Shown here in pieces: positions 39,651 through 48,246 of a stretch of DNA of 64,000 bases (within the stretch, counting starts at the first letter, position 1; each line of letters opens with the position of its first letter). Origin of the DNA: Saprospiraceae bacterium. Lineage in GTDB: Bacteria; Bacteroidota; Bacteroidia; Chitinophagales; Saprospiraceae. The notes below the pieces were generated by a model that was not told the origin of the DNA, did not search any database, and saw only the letters and a list, made by a program, of their open reading frames with translations. The stretch spans positions 62,001-126,000 of the forward strand of contig JADKCF010000043.1 of the NCBI GenBank assembly GCA_016714765.1, written 5' to 3'. The translations under genes and the position numbers were made by a program.

Positions 39651-41327
39651 CTTTTCTGTAAGAATCATACTCAATATATGACTAATTCCAATAACCAGAG
39701 TACAACCTATCGCATTTAGCCATAAATAACCTACCATATCCTGAAAAAAGATGATGATAACTATTGTCTCAGAAATGATGGCAGCATAAAATGCCGCGTT
39801 GGCTTTGATTTTCTTGAAATAGAATGCCAAGAGGAAGATACCCAAAATAGTACCATAAAATACAGATCCGATAATATTGACAAACTGTATTAAATTTTCG
39901 AAAAGTGTCCCAAAACAAGCAAATGAAATAGCGATCATGCCCCAAATCACGGTCAGCCATTTAGTGGTTTTTACGTAATGTCCATCGTTTTGTGAGGGAT
40001 TGATACTTCTTCGATAAATGTCTACCGTAGTAGTGGTTGCCAGGGCACTGAGCTCTGAGGCAGTCGATGACATGGCTGCGCTGAAAATAACTGCCAACAA
40101 CAGGCCAATCAGCCCTCGTGGTAAATGTGCCAGGATGAAGCTGATAAATACATAATCCTTATCGTTGGACTCTTCATTTGGCAAATGGGTTTTTACGAGC
40201 TCTTTTATTTTTGTACGTATTTCTTTTTCTTCTGAAAGTAAGCTGGTATACATTTGACTGTTGGCTTTTTTTAAAGGCCCATCTGGATTTGTTGAATTAA
40301 GCTTTGAAATCACCTCCGCCTTCATTCTGAATATCGAATCATTTTTTGACTCAAGGATATTTACTTCGTAGACTGCAGGAGTAGCTTTGAGCTTAGATAA
40401 CGTGGCTTGATTGAAAAATACCGGTGTAACATGAAACTGATAGAATACAAATACCATCACACCCACCAACAAAATGAAGAATTGCATTGGGATTTTAAGT
40501 ATGCCGTTAAATATAAGGCCCAATTGACTTTCTTTTATAGACTGCCCTGAGAGATATCTTTGAACCTGTGACTGGTCTGTGCCAAAATACGACAATGACA
40601 AAAATAACCCACCTGTGATTCCTGACCAGAAAGTATATCTGTTTTCCTTGTCAAATGAAAAATCAAGCAGTTCCAGTTTGCCTGCTTCCCCGGCAATATG
40701 CATCGCATTTACAAAATTAATGTCCTGAGGCAAGGATTCCATTATAACATAAAAAGCGAGAAACATTCCTGTCATGATGATAAACATCTGCTGTTTCTGG
40801 GTGACATTGACAGCTCTTGTACCTCCACCTACAGTATAAACAACTACAAGTGAGCCCAGTATAAAATTCAATAAGTTGAGGTTCCATCCCAGTATGGTAG
40901 ATAGTATGATAGCAGGAGCGTAAATGGTGATTCCGGCTGCCAAGCCCCGTTGTATTAAAAATAACCCGGCTGTAAGAGATCTGGTCTTGAGATCGAAACG
41001 TTGTTCAAGAAACTCGTATGCTGTGTAAACTTTCAGCCTGTGGTAGATAGGTATAAAAGTAAAACATATGATAATCATGGCAAAAGGAAGCCCAAAGTAA
41101 AACTGCACGAAACCCATACCATCATGAAAGGCCTGACCTGGAGTAGACATAAAAGTGATAGCACTGGCTTGAGTGGCCATTACAGAGAGGCCAACAGTCC
41201 ACCATTTGGCTTCATTTCCACCCAGCATATACGATTGCATATCACCTGAACTACGTGTCTTCCATGCCCCATAGATTACTATAAAAAGCAATGTGCCTAT
41301 CAGAATAATCCAGTCTATATTGCTCAT
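38277..41327 (-). CDS. Sodium:solute symporter fused in frame to RsmF-type rRNA m5C methyltransferase
   Basis: One open frame of 1016 codons carries two normally separate proteins. Residues 1 to about 555 are a complete SSS-family symporter (about 13 helices, with SVMATQASAITFMSTPGQAF and the SYFGTDQSQVQRYLSG signature). Residues 560-1016 are a complete NOL1/NOP2/Sun methyltransferase: the SAM motif LDLCAAPGGKSS, DAPCSGEGMF and YSTCTYNEDEN, with both catalytic cysteines, and a C-terminal domain like RsmF. The methyltransferase has its own plausible ATG at 39650 (MKNMPLPEAF), giving a normal 457-residue protein. Since a cytosolic rRNA enzyme tethered to a symporter makes little sense, a lost symporter stop from a base error near 39660 is more likely than a true fusion. 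Confidence 0.82.
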   Translation of the reverse strand: MSNIDWIILIGTLLFIVIYGAWKTRSSGDMQSYMLGGNEAKWWTVGLSVMATQASAITFMSTPGQAFHDGMGFVQFYFGLPFAMIIICFTFIPIYHRLKVYTAYEFLEQRFDLKTRSLTAGLFLIQRGLAAGITIYAPAIILSTILGWNLNLLNFILGSLVVVYTVGGGTRAVNVTQKQQMFIIMTGMFLAFYVIMESLPQDINFVNAMHIAGEAGKLELLDFSFDKENRYTFWSGITGGLFLSLSYFGTDQSQVQRYLSGQSIKESQLGLIFNGILKIPMQFFILLVGVMVFVFYQFHVTPVFFNQATLSKLKATPAVYEVNILESKNDSIFRMKAEVISKLNSTNPDGPLKKANSQMYTSLLSEEKEIRTKIKELVKTHLPNEESNDKDYVFISFILAHLPRGLIGLLLAVIFSAAMSSTASELSALATTTTVDIYRRSINPSQNDGHYVKTTKWLTVIWGMIAISFACFGTLFENLIQFVNIIGSVFYGTILGIFLLAFYFKKIKANAAFYAAIISETIVIIIFFQDMVGYLWLNAIGCTLVIGISHILSMILTEKMKNMPLPEAFISRLYASIGPDESHNLISVLDSEAPTSIRVNPLKYSEITPANKVPWCPYGYYLDQRPKFTLDPSFHAGAYYVQEASSMFIWHILNQLCANEDRKNLKILDLCAAPGGKSSLIATFLSGQGLLVSNEIIRNRAYTLKYNLSKEGFSNVIVTNNEAKDFEPCNEFFDIILVDAPCSGEGMFRKDKDAICEWSEDNVKNCSARQKRILSDIYPALKPEGFLIYSTCTYNEDENVHNIEWAIDHLNMKSVSVKTNAEWKISSVHKSDVEAYQFFPHKVTGEGFFAGVLQKNSKSHVAHYSKKSNSNLTLLEKAKRPIMDIWIDSDKDAIFTDKVGTVHAIPEEHFSDAQFLEQHLRPIYAGTSVGVLNKDVFIPDHSLALSFIISKNIKTCALTKQEALLYLKRELSSIECGEKGWQIATFNGLGLGWLKNLGNRINNYLPAEYRILMDIR

Positions 41328-41349
41328 ATTTTGGTTTTAATGTATGGTT

Positions 41350-41463
41350 TTAACCCCAATGCTGCATGATCAGATAAAAAATGACTACGTATAGTATGTT
41401 CAATAATATTACCAATGAATAGCTTTTATTCCACCTTGTTTGGTTTTCAGGGTTTGACTTCAT
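41350..41463 (-). CDS. 37-residue membrane protein, likely symporter accessory subunit
   Basis: A tiny protein, MKSNPENQTRWNKSYSLV followed by one hydrophobic helix (about residues 17-34) and ending QHWG. Its start overlaps the end of the PIG-L deacetylase gene by 17 bases and its stop is 22 bases before the symporter, so it is translationally placed between the two. The RWNKSYSLVILLNILY pattern (charged/aromatic lead into one helix) resembles the small accessory subunits encoded next to some SSS symporters. I infer a role in assembly or stability of the symporter; this has not been shown for this family. Confidence 0.6.
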   Translation of the reverse strand: MKSNPENQTRWNKSYSLVILLNILYVVIFYLIMQHWG

Positions 41464-43990
41464 TGCCAAGGGATATTAGGTTAGCAAAAAGTCTGTAAGC
41501 TCCTGAAACTCCCGCAGGTAACTGTCGGAAGAAGGAAAGTCCGGTATATATATAATGGCCATCTCCGTATTTTGCAACCAGTAAACTCCCATCCTGTGGT
41601 TTTTCTCCGGGGTCATTACAAGACAGGATCGGTAAAAACTGGGAATCCCATTCGCCGGCAAAATAAAGGCCCCGTTCTTGTACCCAACCTTCAAAATCAG
41701 CTGAAGAAATTTTATTTGGATAACTAAGCAATGAATGACCGGGGTTCAATATCCTAATTTCAGCGTCTTCCACTGTAACCCTGTTTCGTGAGATACTTAT
41801 AGGGTAGGGGGCTAAATCTTTGGTTACCAATCCATTTGCTGTATTATACTGAACTATTACAGTGCCGCCTTGATGGACAAATTCAAAAATTGCCTGTTGT
41901 TTAAACTTCAGATTTTCTTCTGTGTTGTAAGCACGTACACCCAGAACCAAAGCATTATATTGGGATAATTTTTCCAATGAAATTTCATCAGCTTTTATCA
42001 AATCTACATTGCAACCAATTTGTTTAAGACTTGAAGGTATTTCATCTCCGGCTCCTGATAAATAAGCTACTCTGTTGACGTTTGTCTTTATGTTGAGTCG
42101 AACAAGCTTTGTTTCAGATGGGATCAGGACGGTCTGAAATGGTATATGGTCATAATTGATGTCAATTAGCTCTGATGTGTATGTTTGGTTGCCGGATGAC
42201 ACAACAGGATTTACAGTAATTTCTTCAGCTTTAGCAGAAGGTTTGATAGTAAATGTAAAGTCCTTGCTTTCACCTTTTTGAATAATATTGAAATCCTGAA
42301 AAGCAGGTGTGAGTGACCATCCCTCAGGTAACGGAATAGTCAGACTTCCCTTTTGATTCTTATTCCAGGCATGCAAAGTTACTTTGATATCCTTGGGTTC
42401 CTCAGACGAAAAAATATAAACGGGTTCTTTTAGTTTAACTGTAATGGGTGGCACAATTTCAAGTGGACGGTATGTTTCACCATTTTCAGGACTGTTAAAT
42501 TTATAGACAATGTCTTTTTCGAAAGATAAATTAACACCTTCTACTCTAAATTCAAAAATAGCCTTTAGTTCCCTTGGAGTCTCGGGTTTACCTATCAAAA
42601 TGGGGTCTTCGACGTGATATAATCCCTTGCTTCCTTTCTGTGTCAACCAGTATGGTGCTGTTAGATGTGAAATGTCAGGTATCTGTACTGATTTGATCCA
42701 TTTAAAAGGTTCGTTACTGATAAGTTTTACATTCAAACTTGTGTCGAATGTTACTCCTACACCTGATATATTTTGGATATCAATATTGGAATTTAATCTG
42801 TGAATAACCTCAATTTCCAATGAAACTGATTCTCCGGGTGTGATTTTATGGACATTGGTTTTTGCTTCCATGTACAATCCTGCGCATGCAGCGATCAGTT
42901 CTTTCACTTCATCAGTTTTGATTTGTTTCCAGTAAGGGTCATCTGTTTTTTGGATTTCGGTATAGATCTGCACCAAAGCAGGTACCGAAGTGGATGGATT
43001 TTTAAAATCAAATTTGGAAATCAATTTATCTACCATTTTTTTTATGATCTGCCCATCCTTCACTCTTGTCCAGGTGGTATTGATACCTTCAAAAACATCT
43101 GATTTTCCCGGAGGCATATCACCTTTCAACAATTCAAGGTATTCCATCTGCATGCCTCTGGTGCCGGTAGAACCGAAACCCTGACATTTGTGTTTGCTCC
43201 TGGATTCTGCCGCCATCTCCGTATTAGATTTACCCAATAAAGGATAATATACTCCGACATCCATACTCATCAATGCAGATTTGTCCGCTTTTTTGAATTT
43301 TTCTTCACTTCCATAAAACCACCAACTTGTATTGAAAAACAATCTTCGAGGAGACCACGGTTTAAAGTATTGAAGTTGCTCAGGGTGTACTTTGGCATCG
43401 CCGGCTTTTTCGAAAAGCTCGTAAGAAAGTTGAGCAGAAGCTGTATGATGGCCATGAGTTTCTCCAGAGGTACGATGATCAAATCTATTGATGATAACAT
43501 CGGGCCTGGTTTTTCGTATTGCCCAAATCACATCAGCCTTTACTTTTTCTGTATCCCAAATTTTGATTGTTTCTTCAGCATTTTTTGAATAGCCAAAATC
43601 GTTGGCTCTGGTAAACATTTGTTTTCCGTTATCTACAGATCTTGCCATCAGCAATTCTTGGGTTCTCATTACACCTAGCAGTTCACTGATTTCCGGACCT
43701 ATCAGGTTTTGGCCACCATCTCCCCGGGTTAGTGAAAGATAGGTGGTTGTGGCTTTTTTATCATTGGCCAAAAAGGAGATAAGTCTTGTATTTTCATCAT
43801 CGGGATGAGCAGCAATGTACAAGGCTGAACCTAGAAAGGCCAACTTCTCCATCTTTTGAAATATTTCGCCTGATGTGTGTTTTTTTGGCGCTTGAGCTTT
43901 AACTGGCTTAGCTACCAACAAAAGGAAAGCCAATACAAGGGTTTTAGGTAAAATTTGCTTGATAAAAACTACGTATGTATAATGCATCAC
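41447..43990 (-). CDS. Secreted PIG-L family deacetylase, long form
   Basis: An exported protein of 847 residues with signal peptide to VKAQ (about residue 33). The PIG-L/LmbE zinc motif AHPDDE is at 61-66, and ETHGHHTAS supplies the other histidine ligands. Family members remove acetyl groups from N-acetylglucosamine-type conjugates. The region after about 300 is beta-rich, with Ig-like segments (400-660) and a final alpha/beta domain (660-847) resembling a class I glutamine amidotransferase-like fold. First gene of an operon with the 37-residue membrane protein and the sodium:solute symporter, which suggests that it frees a product that is then imported. The substrate is not known. Confidence 0.83.
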   Translation of the reverse strand: MMHYTYVVFIKQILPKTLVLAFLLLVAKPVKAQAPKKHTSGEIFQKMEKLAFLGSALYIAAHPDDENTRLISFLANDKKATTTYLSLTRGDGGQNLIGPEISELLGVMRTQELLMARSVDNGKQMFTRANDFGYSKNAEETIKIWDTEKVKADVIWAIRKTRPDVIINRFDHRTSGETHGHHTASAQLSYELFEKAGDAKVHPEQLQYFKPWSPRRLFFNTSWWFYGSEEKFKKADKSALMSMDVGVYYPLLGKSNTEMAAESRSKHKCQGFGSTGTRGMQMEYLELLKGDMPPGKSDVFEGINTTWTRVKDGQIIKKMVDKLISKFDFKNPSTSVPALVQIYTEIQKTDDPYWKQIKTDEVKELIAACAGLYMEAKTNVHKITPGESVSLEIEVIHRLNSNIDIQNISGVGVTFDTSLNVKLISNEPFKWIKSVQIPDISHLTAPYWLTQKGSKGLYHVEDPILIGKPETPRELKAIFEFRVEGVNLSFEKDIVYKFNSPENGETYRPLEIVPPITVKLKEPVYIFSSEEPKDIKVTLHAWNKNQKGSLTIPLPEGWSLTPAFQDFNIIQKGESKDFTFTIKPSAKAEEITVNPVVSSGNQTYTSELIDINYDHIPFQTVLIPSETKLVRLNIKTNVNRVAYLSGAGDEIPSSLKQIGCNVDLIKADEISLEKLSQYNALVLGVRAYNTEENLKFKQQAIFEFVHQGGTVIVQYNTANGLVTKDLAPYPISISRNRVTVEDAEIRILNPGHSLLSYPNKISSADFEGWVQERGLYFAGEWDSQFLPILSCNDPGEKPQDGSLLVAKYGDGHYIYTGLSFFRQLPAGVSGAYRLFANLISLGNEVKP

Positions 43991-44084
43991 TTGAAAATTG
44001 TCTTGGTTTATTTAAAAAATTGGCACTAAATTTTGATTATTTGACTATATAAGCGACCTTTGCGGCGCAACATCAAATTCCGAT

Positions 44085-44168
44085 ATGTTAATCATCACGT
44101 TAACTATTATCGTATTTGCAATATTGGCGTTAGGTTTTTTTTTCCAGTCCAATATTGCTAAAAGATAA
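44085..44168 (+). CDS. Possible 27-residue hydrophobic peptide
   Basis: ATG at 44085 opens a short frame MLIITLTIIVFAILALGFFF ending SNIAKR. It would form one membrane helix with a basic C-terminus. A weak -7-like ACCTTTG lies 30 bases upstream. A T9 run at codons 17-20 could hide a frame error that truncates a longer protein. Evidence is thin. Confidence 0.25.
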   Translation: MLIITLTIIVFAILALGFFFQSNIAKR

Positions 44169-44178
44169 TTTATTAATT

Positions 44179-44391
44179 TTAAATCGCCTTTACTTCAGGC
44201 ATTTTACAATCATCTTCAGGTTTTTTACCGCAGACTGAACACTCTCCCAATTGGTTTTTCAACATGGGGTTATTGCTAGCGCATGAACCTCTGAATTCAT
44301 TACCTGTCATAATGTGCCGGAGATTGATTAATAGAAATGAAACTCCAAATATGCAAAATATCACTACCAAAATATACAAAAACTCCTTCAT
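44179..44391 (-). CDS. NqrM-like cysteine-rich membrane protein
   Basis: A 70-residue protein with one N-terminal membrane helix (residues 3-25) and a C-terminal Cys cluster: GSCASNNP, GECSVCGKKPEDDC. The pattern (helix, G-S-C, then C-x-x-C-G) resembles NqrM, the factor that inserts iron into the Na+-translocating NADH:quinone reductase, although no nqr genes are in the window. I reset the start to the ATG at 44391 because a TACCTTTG -7 element at 44416-44423 lies upstream of it; the longer frame from 44505 would include the promoter. The name is only by resemblance. Confidence 0.65.
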   Translation of the reverse strand: MKEFLYILVVIFCIFGVSFLLINLRHIMTGNEFRGSCASNNPMLKNQLGECSVCGKKPEDDCKMPEVKAI

Positions 44392-44415
44392 TTTATTTTT
44401 ATTTAATCTACTTAA

Positions 44416-44423
44416 CAAAGGTA
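44416..44423 (-). promoter_or_regulatory. -7 promoter element for the NqrM-like gene
   Basis: Minus strand reads TACCTTTG, an exact consensus match 25 bases upstream of the chosen start. Confidence 0.5.
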
Positions 44424-44560
44424 ATTTTATTATTGTTCTGACCATCTTAATAATTGCATTTTTTAAAATTTTCTGAATAAAGAAATATTTCCATTCCTTT
44501 TGCACAGCAGTAGGCTCCAGAAAAATCCAATGAATTTTTAGTTATTCCCCCACTAAGGGC

Positions 44561-44568
44561 TACCTTTG
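44561..44568 (+). promoter_or_regulatory. -7 promoter element for mazG
   Basis: TACCTTTG, 26 bases upstream of the mazG ATG. Confidence 0.55.
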
Positions 44569-44594
44569 TTGTTTATTCATTTTTAAACACTTTT

Positions 44595-45365
44595 ATGAGC
44601 AACAAACAGGAAAAACTGGAAGCTTTCGGCAGGTTGCTGGATATCATGGATGATTTGAGGGCTAAATGCCCTTGGGATATGAAACAAACCATAGAAAGTC
44701 TGCGCATTCTAACCATAGAAGAGACATATGAGCTTTCAGATGCTATCATGGATAAAAACTACCTGGACATCAAGGAAGAACTTGGAGATATATTACTTCA
44801 CATGGTCTTTTATGCCAAAATTGGTGAGGAGCAGGCTTATTTCCATATTGGTGATGCTTTGAATGGAGTATGCGAAAAACTGATAAAGAGACATCCACAT
44901 ATCTACGGTGATGTGATAGCTGACGACGAAGACCAGGTTAAAAGAAATTGGGAACAAATTAAATTGTCGGAAGGTAAAAAATCAGTACTTTCCGGTGTAC
45001 CTACCAGTTTGCCTGCTATGGTGAAAGCCTACAGAATGCAGGAAAAAACTGCACAGGTCGGATTTGAATGGAAAGATAAAGCGGATGTTTGGAAAAAAGT
45101 GGAAGAAGAAATCAACGAGTTTAAGGAAGTGGCAGATTTATCTGATCAGGATAAGAAAGAGGATGAATTTGGTGATATTTTATTTTCACTCATAAATTAC
45201 GCCAGATATGCAGGGATAAATCCCGAAACAGCCTTGGAAAAAGTTAACAGGAAGTTTAAGTCCAGATTTGAATATAGTGAGGAGCATGCCGACCAACCAC
45301 TTAACGAAATGACGCTTGAACAAATGGATGAATTGTGGAATGAAGCAAAATTATCGGCGCATTAG
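44595..45365 (+). CDS. mazG: Nucleoside triphosphate pyrophosphohydrolase MazG
   Basis: MazG hydrolyses NTPs and dNTPs to monophosphates and diphosphate, sanitising the pool and lowering ppGpp. The protein (256 residues) has two MazG folds, as in E. coli: the first with KCPWDMKQT, EETYELSDAI and EELGDILLHMVFYAK, the second with KKVEEEINEF and EDEFGDILFSLINYARY. The metal-binding acidic residues are kept in both. It is convergent with the gamma-glutamyltransferase gene, and the two stops interlock in TTAG (45362-45365). Confidence 0.94.
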   Translation: MSNKQEKLEAFGRLLDIMDDLRAKCPWDMKQTIESLRILTIEETYELSDAIMDKNYLDIKEELGDILLHMVFYAKIGEEQAYFHIGDALNGVCEKLIKRHPHIYGDVIADDEDQVKRNWEQIKLSEGKKSVLSGVPTSLPAMVKAYRMQEKTAQVGFEWKDKADVWKKVEEEINEFKEVADLSDQDKKEDEFGDILFSLINYARYAGINPETALEKVNRKFKSRFEYSEEHADQPLNEMTLEQMDELWNEAKLSAH

Positions 45366-47079
45366 TAACCTTTGGCATCGTCATCCCCTCTGCGATCTGC
45401 AGCTCCATGTAATTTACCCTTTTCATTGACTACTATGGCTTCGACCCTGCCTATTGCATCTCTATCTTTAAATTGATGTCCAATACTTTCGAGTATTTTG
45501 CGGTCAGAAGGAATAATAGCATCCTTTTCTGTCATGATGATATCAGGTAACCATTGGTGGTGAAATCTGGGTGACTGGACAGCTTTTTCTGCATCCATAC
45601 CAAAGTCTATTACATTGACGATAGTTTGGAAGACTGATGTGATTATAGTGGATCCACCAGGTGTGCCGACCACCATTTTCAACTTACCATTTTTTTCGAT
45701 TATTGTAGGAGTCATAGACGACAACATTCTTTTATTGGGCACTATTTTATTGGCTTCAGCGCCTACCAGACCATACATGTTAGGCTGTCCGGGTTTTACA
45801 GAAAAGTCATCCATCTCATTGTTGAGTAAAAATCCGGCACCCCGAACCACCGTAAATGCACCATAGCTTCCATTCAGAGTGGTAGTAACGGCAACGGCAT
45901 TTCCTTCTTTATCTACAATACTAAAATGGGTCGTTTCCTGACTTTCAATATCTCCAAATTTTATCGAATCACTTTTGCTTGCTTGCCGAGGGTTGAAGTC
46001 TTTCATTCTCATAGACAGATATGTACTATCCAGCAATGTTCTTTGCGGTACAGGATAAAAATCAGCATCGCCCAAATGTTGTGCCCGGTCAGCAAATACG
46101 CGCCTCTCAGCCTCTGCCATCAAATGGACTGATGCCGGACTCTGAAACTTCAAGTCCTGCATATCATACGGTTCGATCATTTTAAGTAATTGTGCAAGGG
46201 CTATACCACCACTGGATGGTGGAGGCATAGATATCACTTTGTAACCTCTGTATGTAGTAGAAACCGGCTCCCTCCAAACAGATTGATAATTTTGCAGGTC
46301 AGTATGACTTATAAGTCCTTTTCCTTCGTTCATTTCCCTGACGATAAATTCTGCCACCGGACCCGCATAAAACCCTGCACGCCCCTTGTCTCTGATTTCT
46401 TTTAGGGTAAAAGCCAGGTCCTTTTGGACAAGTAAGTCACCCTCAGTCCATTTGATTTTGTGAAATGCCGTAGGTGCAAGATTGTATTTTACAAAAGCAG
46501 ATTGTTCCTCATTCAGATTTTCGGCTTCGCCCGCTGTAATCCGGTAACCCTGCTCTGCCAGGTCTATAGAAGGTTGTATCAGCTTTTTCCAGTCTTTTAG
46601 TTTGCTGTATTTTTCAAATGCTTTAACCATCCCATCAACAGATCCCGGAACGCCTGCTGCAAGATGTCCGTATTGGCTTTTTTCGTCTATAGAATTACCC
46701 AGACTATCCAAGTACATATCCCTAGTTGCTGCAGCAGATGCTTTTTCTCTGAAATCCAGTGTATTTGCACTGCCATCGTGCTGACGAATAACCATAAATC
46801 CTCCTCCACCGATATTTCCTGCACCAGGATAACACACAGCCAAAGCAAATTGGACGGCTATTGCAGCATCTACAGCATTGCCACCCTGTCTCAGGATTTC
46901 CAGGCCGATAGAAGTAGCCAGAGGGTGAGCACTCACAACCATTGCACTGTCACTTATAACAGATTTTGTAATAGTATATAAATTAGTTTTCTCATGTGAA
47001 AGCTTGCAGGAAGCAAGTATAAATATAACTAATAAAGCTAATATGTTTGATGATCTCGGAAAAAGTTGTTATTTTGCAT
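45362..47079 (-). CDS. ggt: Gamma-glutamyltransferase, lipoprotein form (5' frame broken)
   Basis: An N-terminal nucleophile hydrolase that cleaves gamma-glutamyl bonds such as those of glutathione. The autoprocessing site is visible as SQETTHFSIVD, where the Thr becomes the catalytic N-terminus of the small subunit; GGSTIITSVFQ and the oxyanion-forming region follow. The uninterrupted frame starts only at 46942 and lacks the export signal. In frame upstream, SHEKTNLYTITKSVISDSAM continues the family N-terminus; one extra T in the T5 run (47060-47064 on the plus strand as A5) joins it to ATG 47079 and gives a lipoprotein signal ending ILASC. Repaired length 572 residues, normal. It acts outside the inner membrane. 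Confidence 0.88.
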
Positions 47080-47166
47080 TTGATTTAAATTGTGCCTTAA
47101 AGTTATAATAAATTGTAATAACAGGCGTTATTTAGTTGTTTTATTGATATATTCTTAAATTCAAAT

Positions 47167-48246
47167 ATGAAAAATTTCGGTTTAATTATAGTTTTTGTTC
47201 AGGTTTTTAGTTTTTCCACTCAAGCACAAAAGTTTGTAAATGAATTTTTAAACATAGGTGTAGGTGCAAGAGCACATGGTATGTTTGGCTCTGTAGTCGC
47301 ATCTGCCAATGATGGGACAGCGGCATACTGGAACACTGCAGGCTTGACAGATATCACATCTCCACTCCAAATCAATGCCATGCACGCAAAATGGTTTGGT
47401 GGGATTGCTAATTATGACTATGTTTCAATAGCTAAAAAACTAAATTCTGATTATAAATCAGTGGCATCATTTTCATTTATCAGACTGGGAGTCGACAATA
47501 TCCCCAACACACTCAATCTGATTGGACCTGATGGTACTGTAGATATCAATAAAGTAACTAATTTTTCAGCATCTGATTATGCAGGTCTATTTTCATACGC
47601 AAGAACGATAGGTAATGATGAAAGATTGTCAGTAGGAGGCAACATAAAAGTAATACACAGATCTATCGGTTCATTTGGAAAAGCATGGGGGTTTGGAGCA
47701 GACCTTGGTGTTAAATATAAAGGAGATAATTTTAGCCTGGGAGCCACCGCAAGGGACATCACCACCACATTCAATGCCTGGTCTTTCAATCTGACTGATG
47801 AAGAAAAAAGAGTGTTTCAGAGCACAGGTAACGACATTCCGGTCAGCAGTAGTGAAATCACCCTGCCAAGGCTGATACTAGGAGGAGCCTATTTTGGCAA
47901 TAGAGGAAACTTCTCCTATCTTGCAGAAGTTGACTTTAATCTTTCTACAAATGGCACTCAATCAGGTATTTTATCAGGTAATAACCTGAATCTTGACCCT
48001 AGTCTGGGAGTAGAATTGGGATATATGCAAAAAGTTTATTTACGGATGGGATTGGGAAATATGCAGACAGTAATCAATCAAACCAATACATCGCAAAGAG
48101 ACTTTGAAATTCAACCCAATGTAGGTTTAGGTCTTAAGCTCGGAAGGCTGAAAGTGGATTATGCTCTTGCAAACATTGGAAGTGTAAGCGGCGTGCTTGT
48201 TTCCCACATATTTTCATTGGGCCTGGACTTTGTACCAAGGAAGTAA
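47167..48246 (+). CDS. PorV/PorQ-family outer-membrane protein
   Basis: A protein of 359 residues with a signal peptide to STQAQ. The N-terminal EFLNIGVGARAHGMFGSVVASANDGTAAYWNTAGL is the hallmark of the PorV/PorQ/UPF0164 barrel family, FadL-like barrels that in T9SS organisms shuttle substrates to the attachment complex. It lacks features that would tell PorV from its paralogues. With a T9SS sorting domain elsewhere in this window a link to type IX secretion is reasonable but not proven. It ends exactly where the convergent gene ends (48246/48247). Confidence 0.8.
   Translation: MKNFGLIIVFVQVFSFSTQAQKFVNEFLNIGVGARAHGMFGSVVASANDGTAAYWNTAGLTDITSPLQINAMHAKWFGGIANYDYVSIAKKLNSDYKSVASFSFIRLGVDNIPNTLNLIGPDGTVDINKVTNFSASDYAGLFSYARTIGNDERLSVGGNIKVIHRSIGSFGKAWGFGADLGVKYKGDNFSLGATARDITTTFNAWSFNLTDEEKRVFQSTGNDIPVSSSEITLPRLILGGAYFGNRGNFSYLAEVDFNLSTNGTQSGILSGNNLNLDPSLGVELGYMQKVYLRMGLGNMQTVINQTNTSQRDFEIQPNVGLGLKLGRLKVDYALANIGSVSGVLVSHIFSLGLDFVPRK

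Noticed and set aside
44179..44505. A 108-residue version of the NqrM-like protein
   Set aside because: It includes the -7 promoter element, and the additional 38 residues are a basic, low-complexity string; the ATG at 44391 gives a clean membrane protein.
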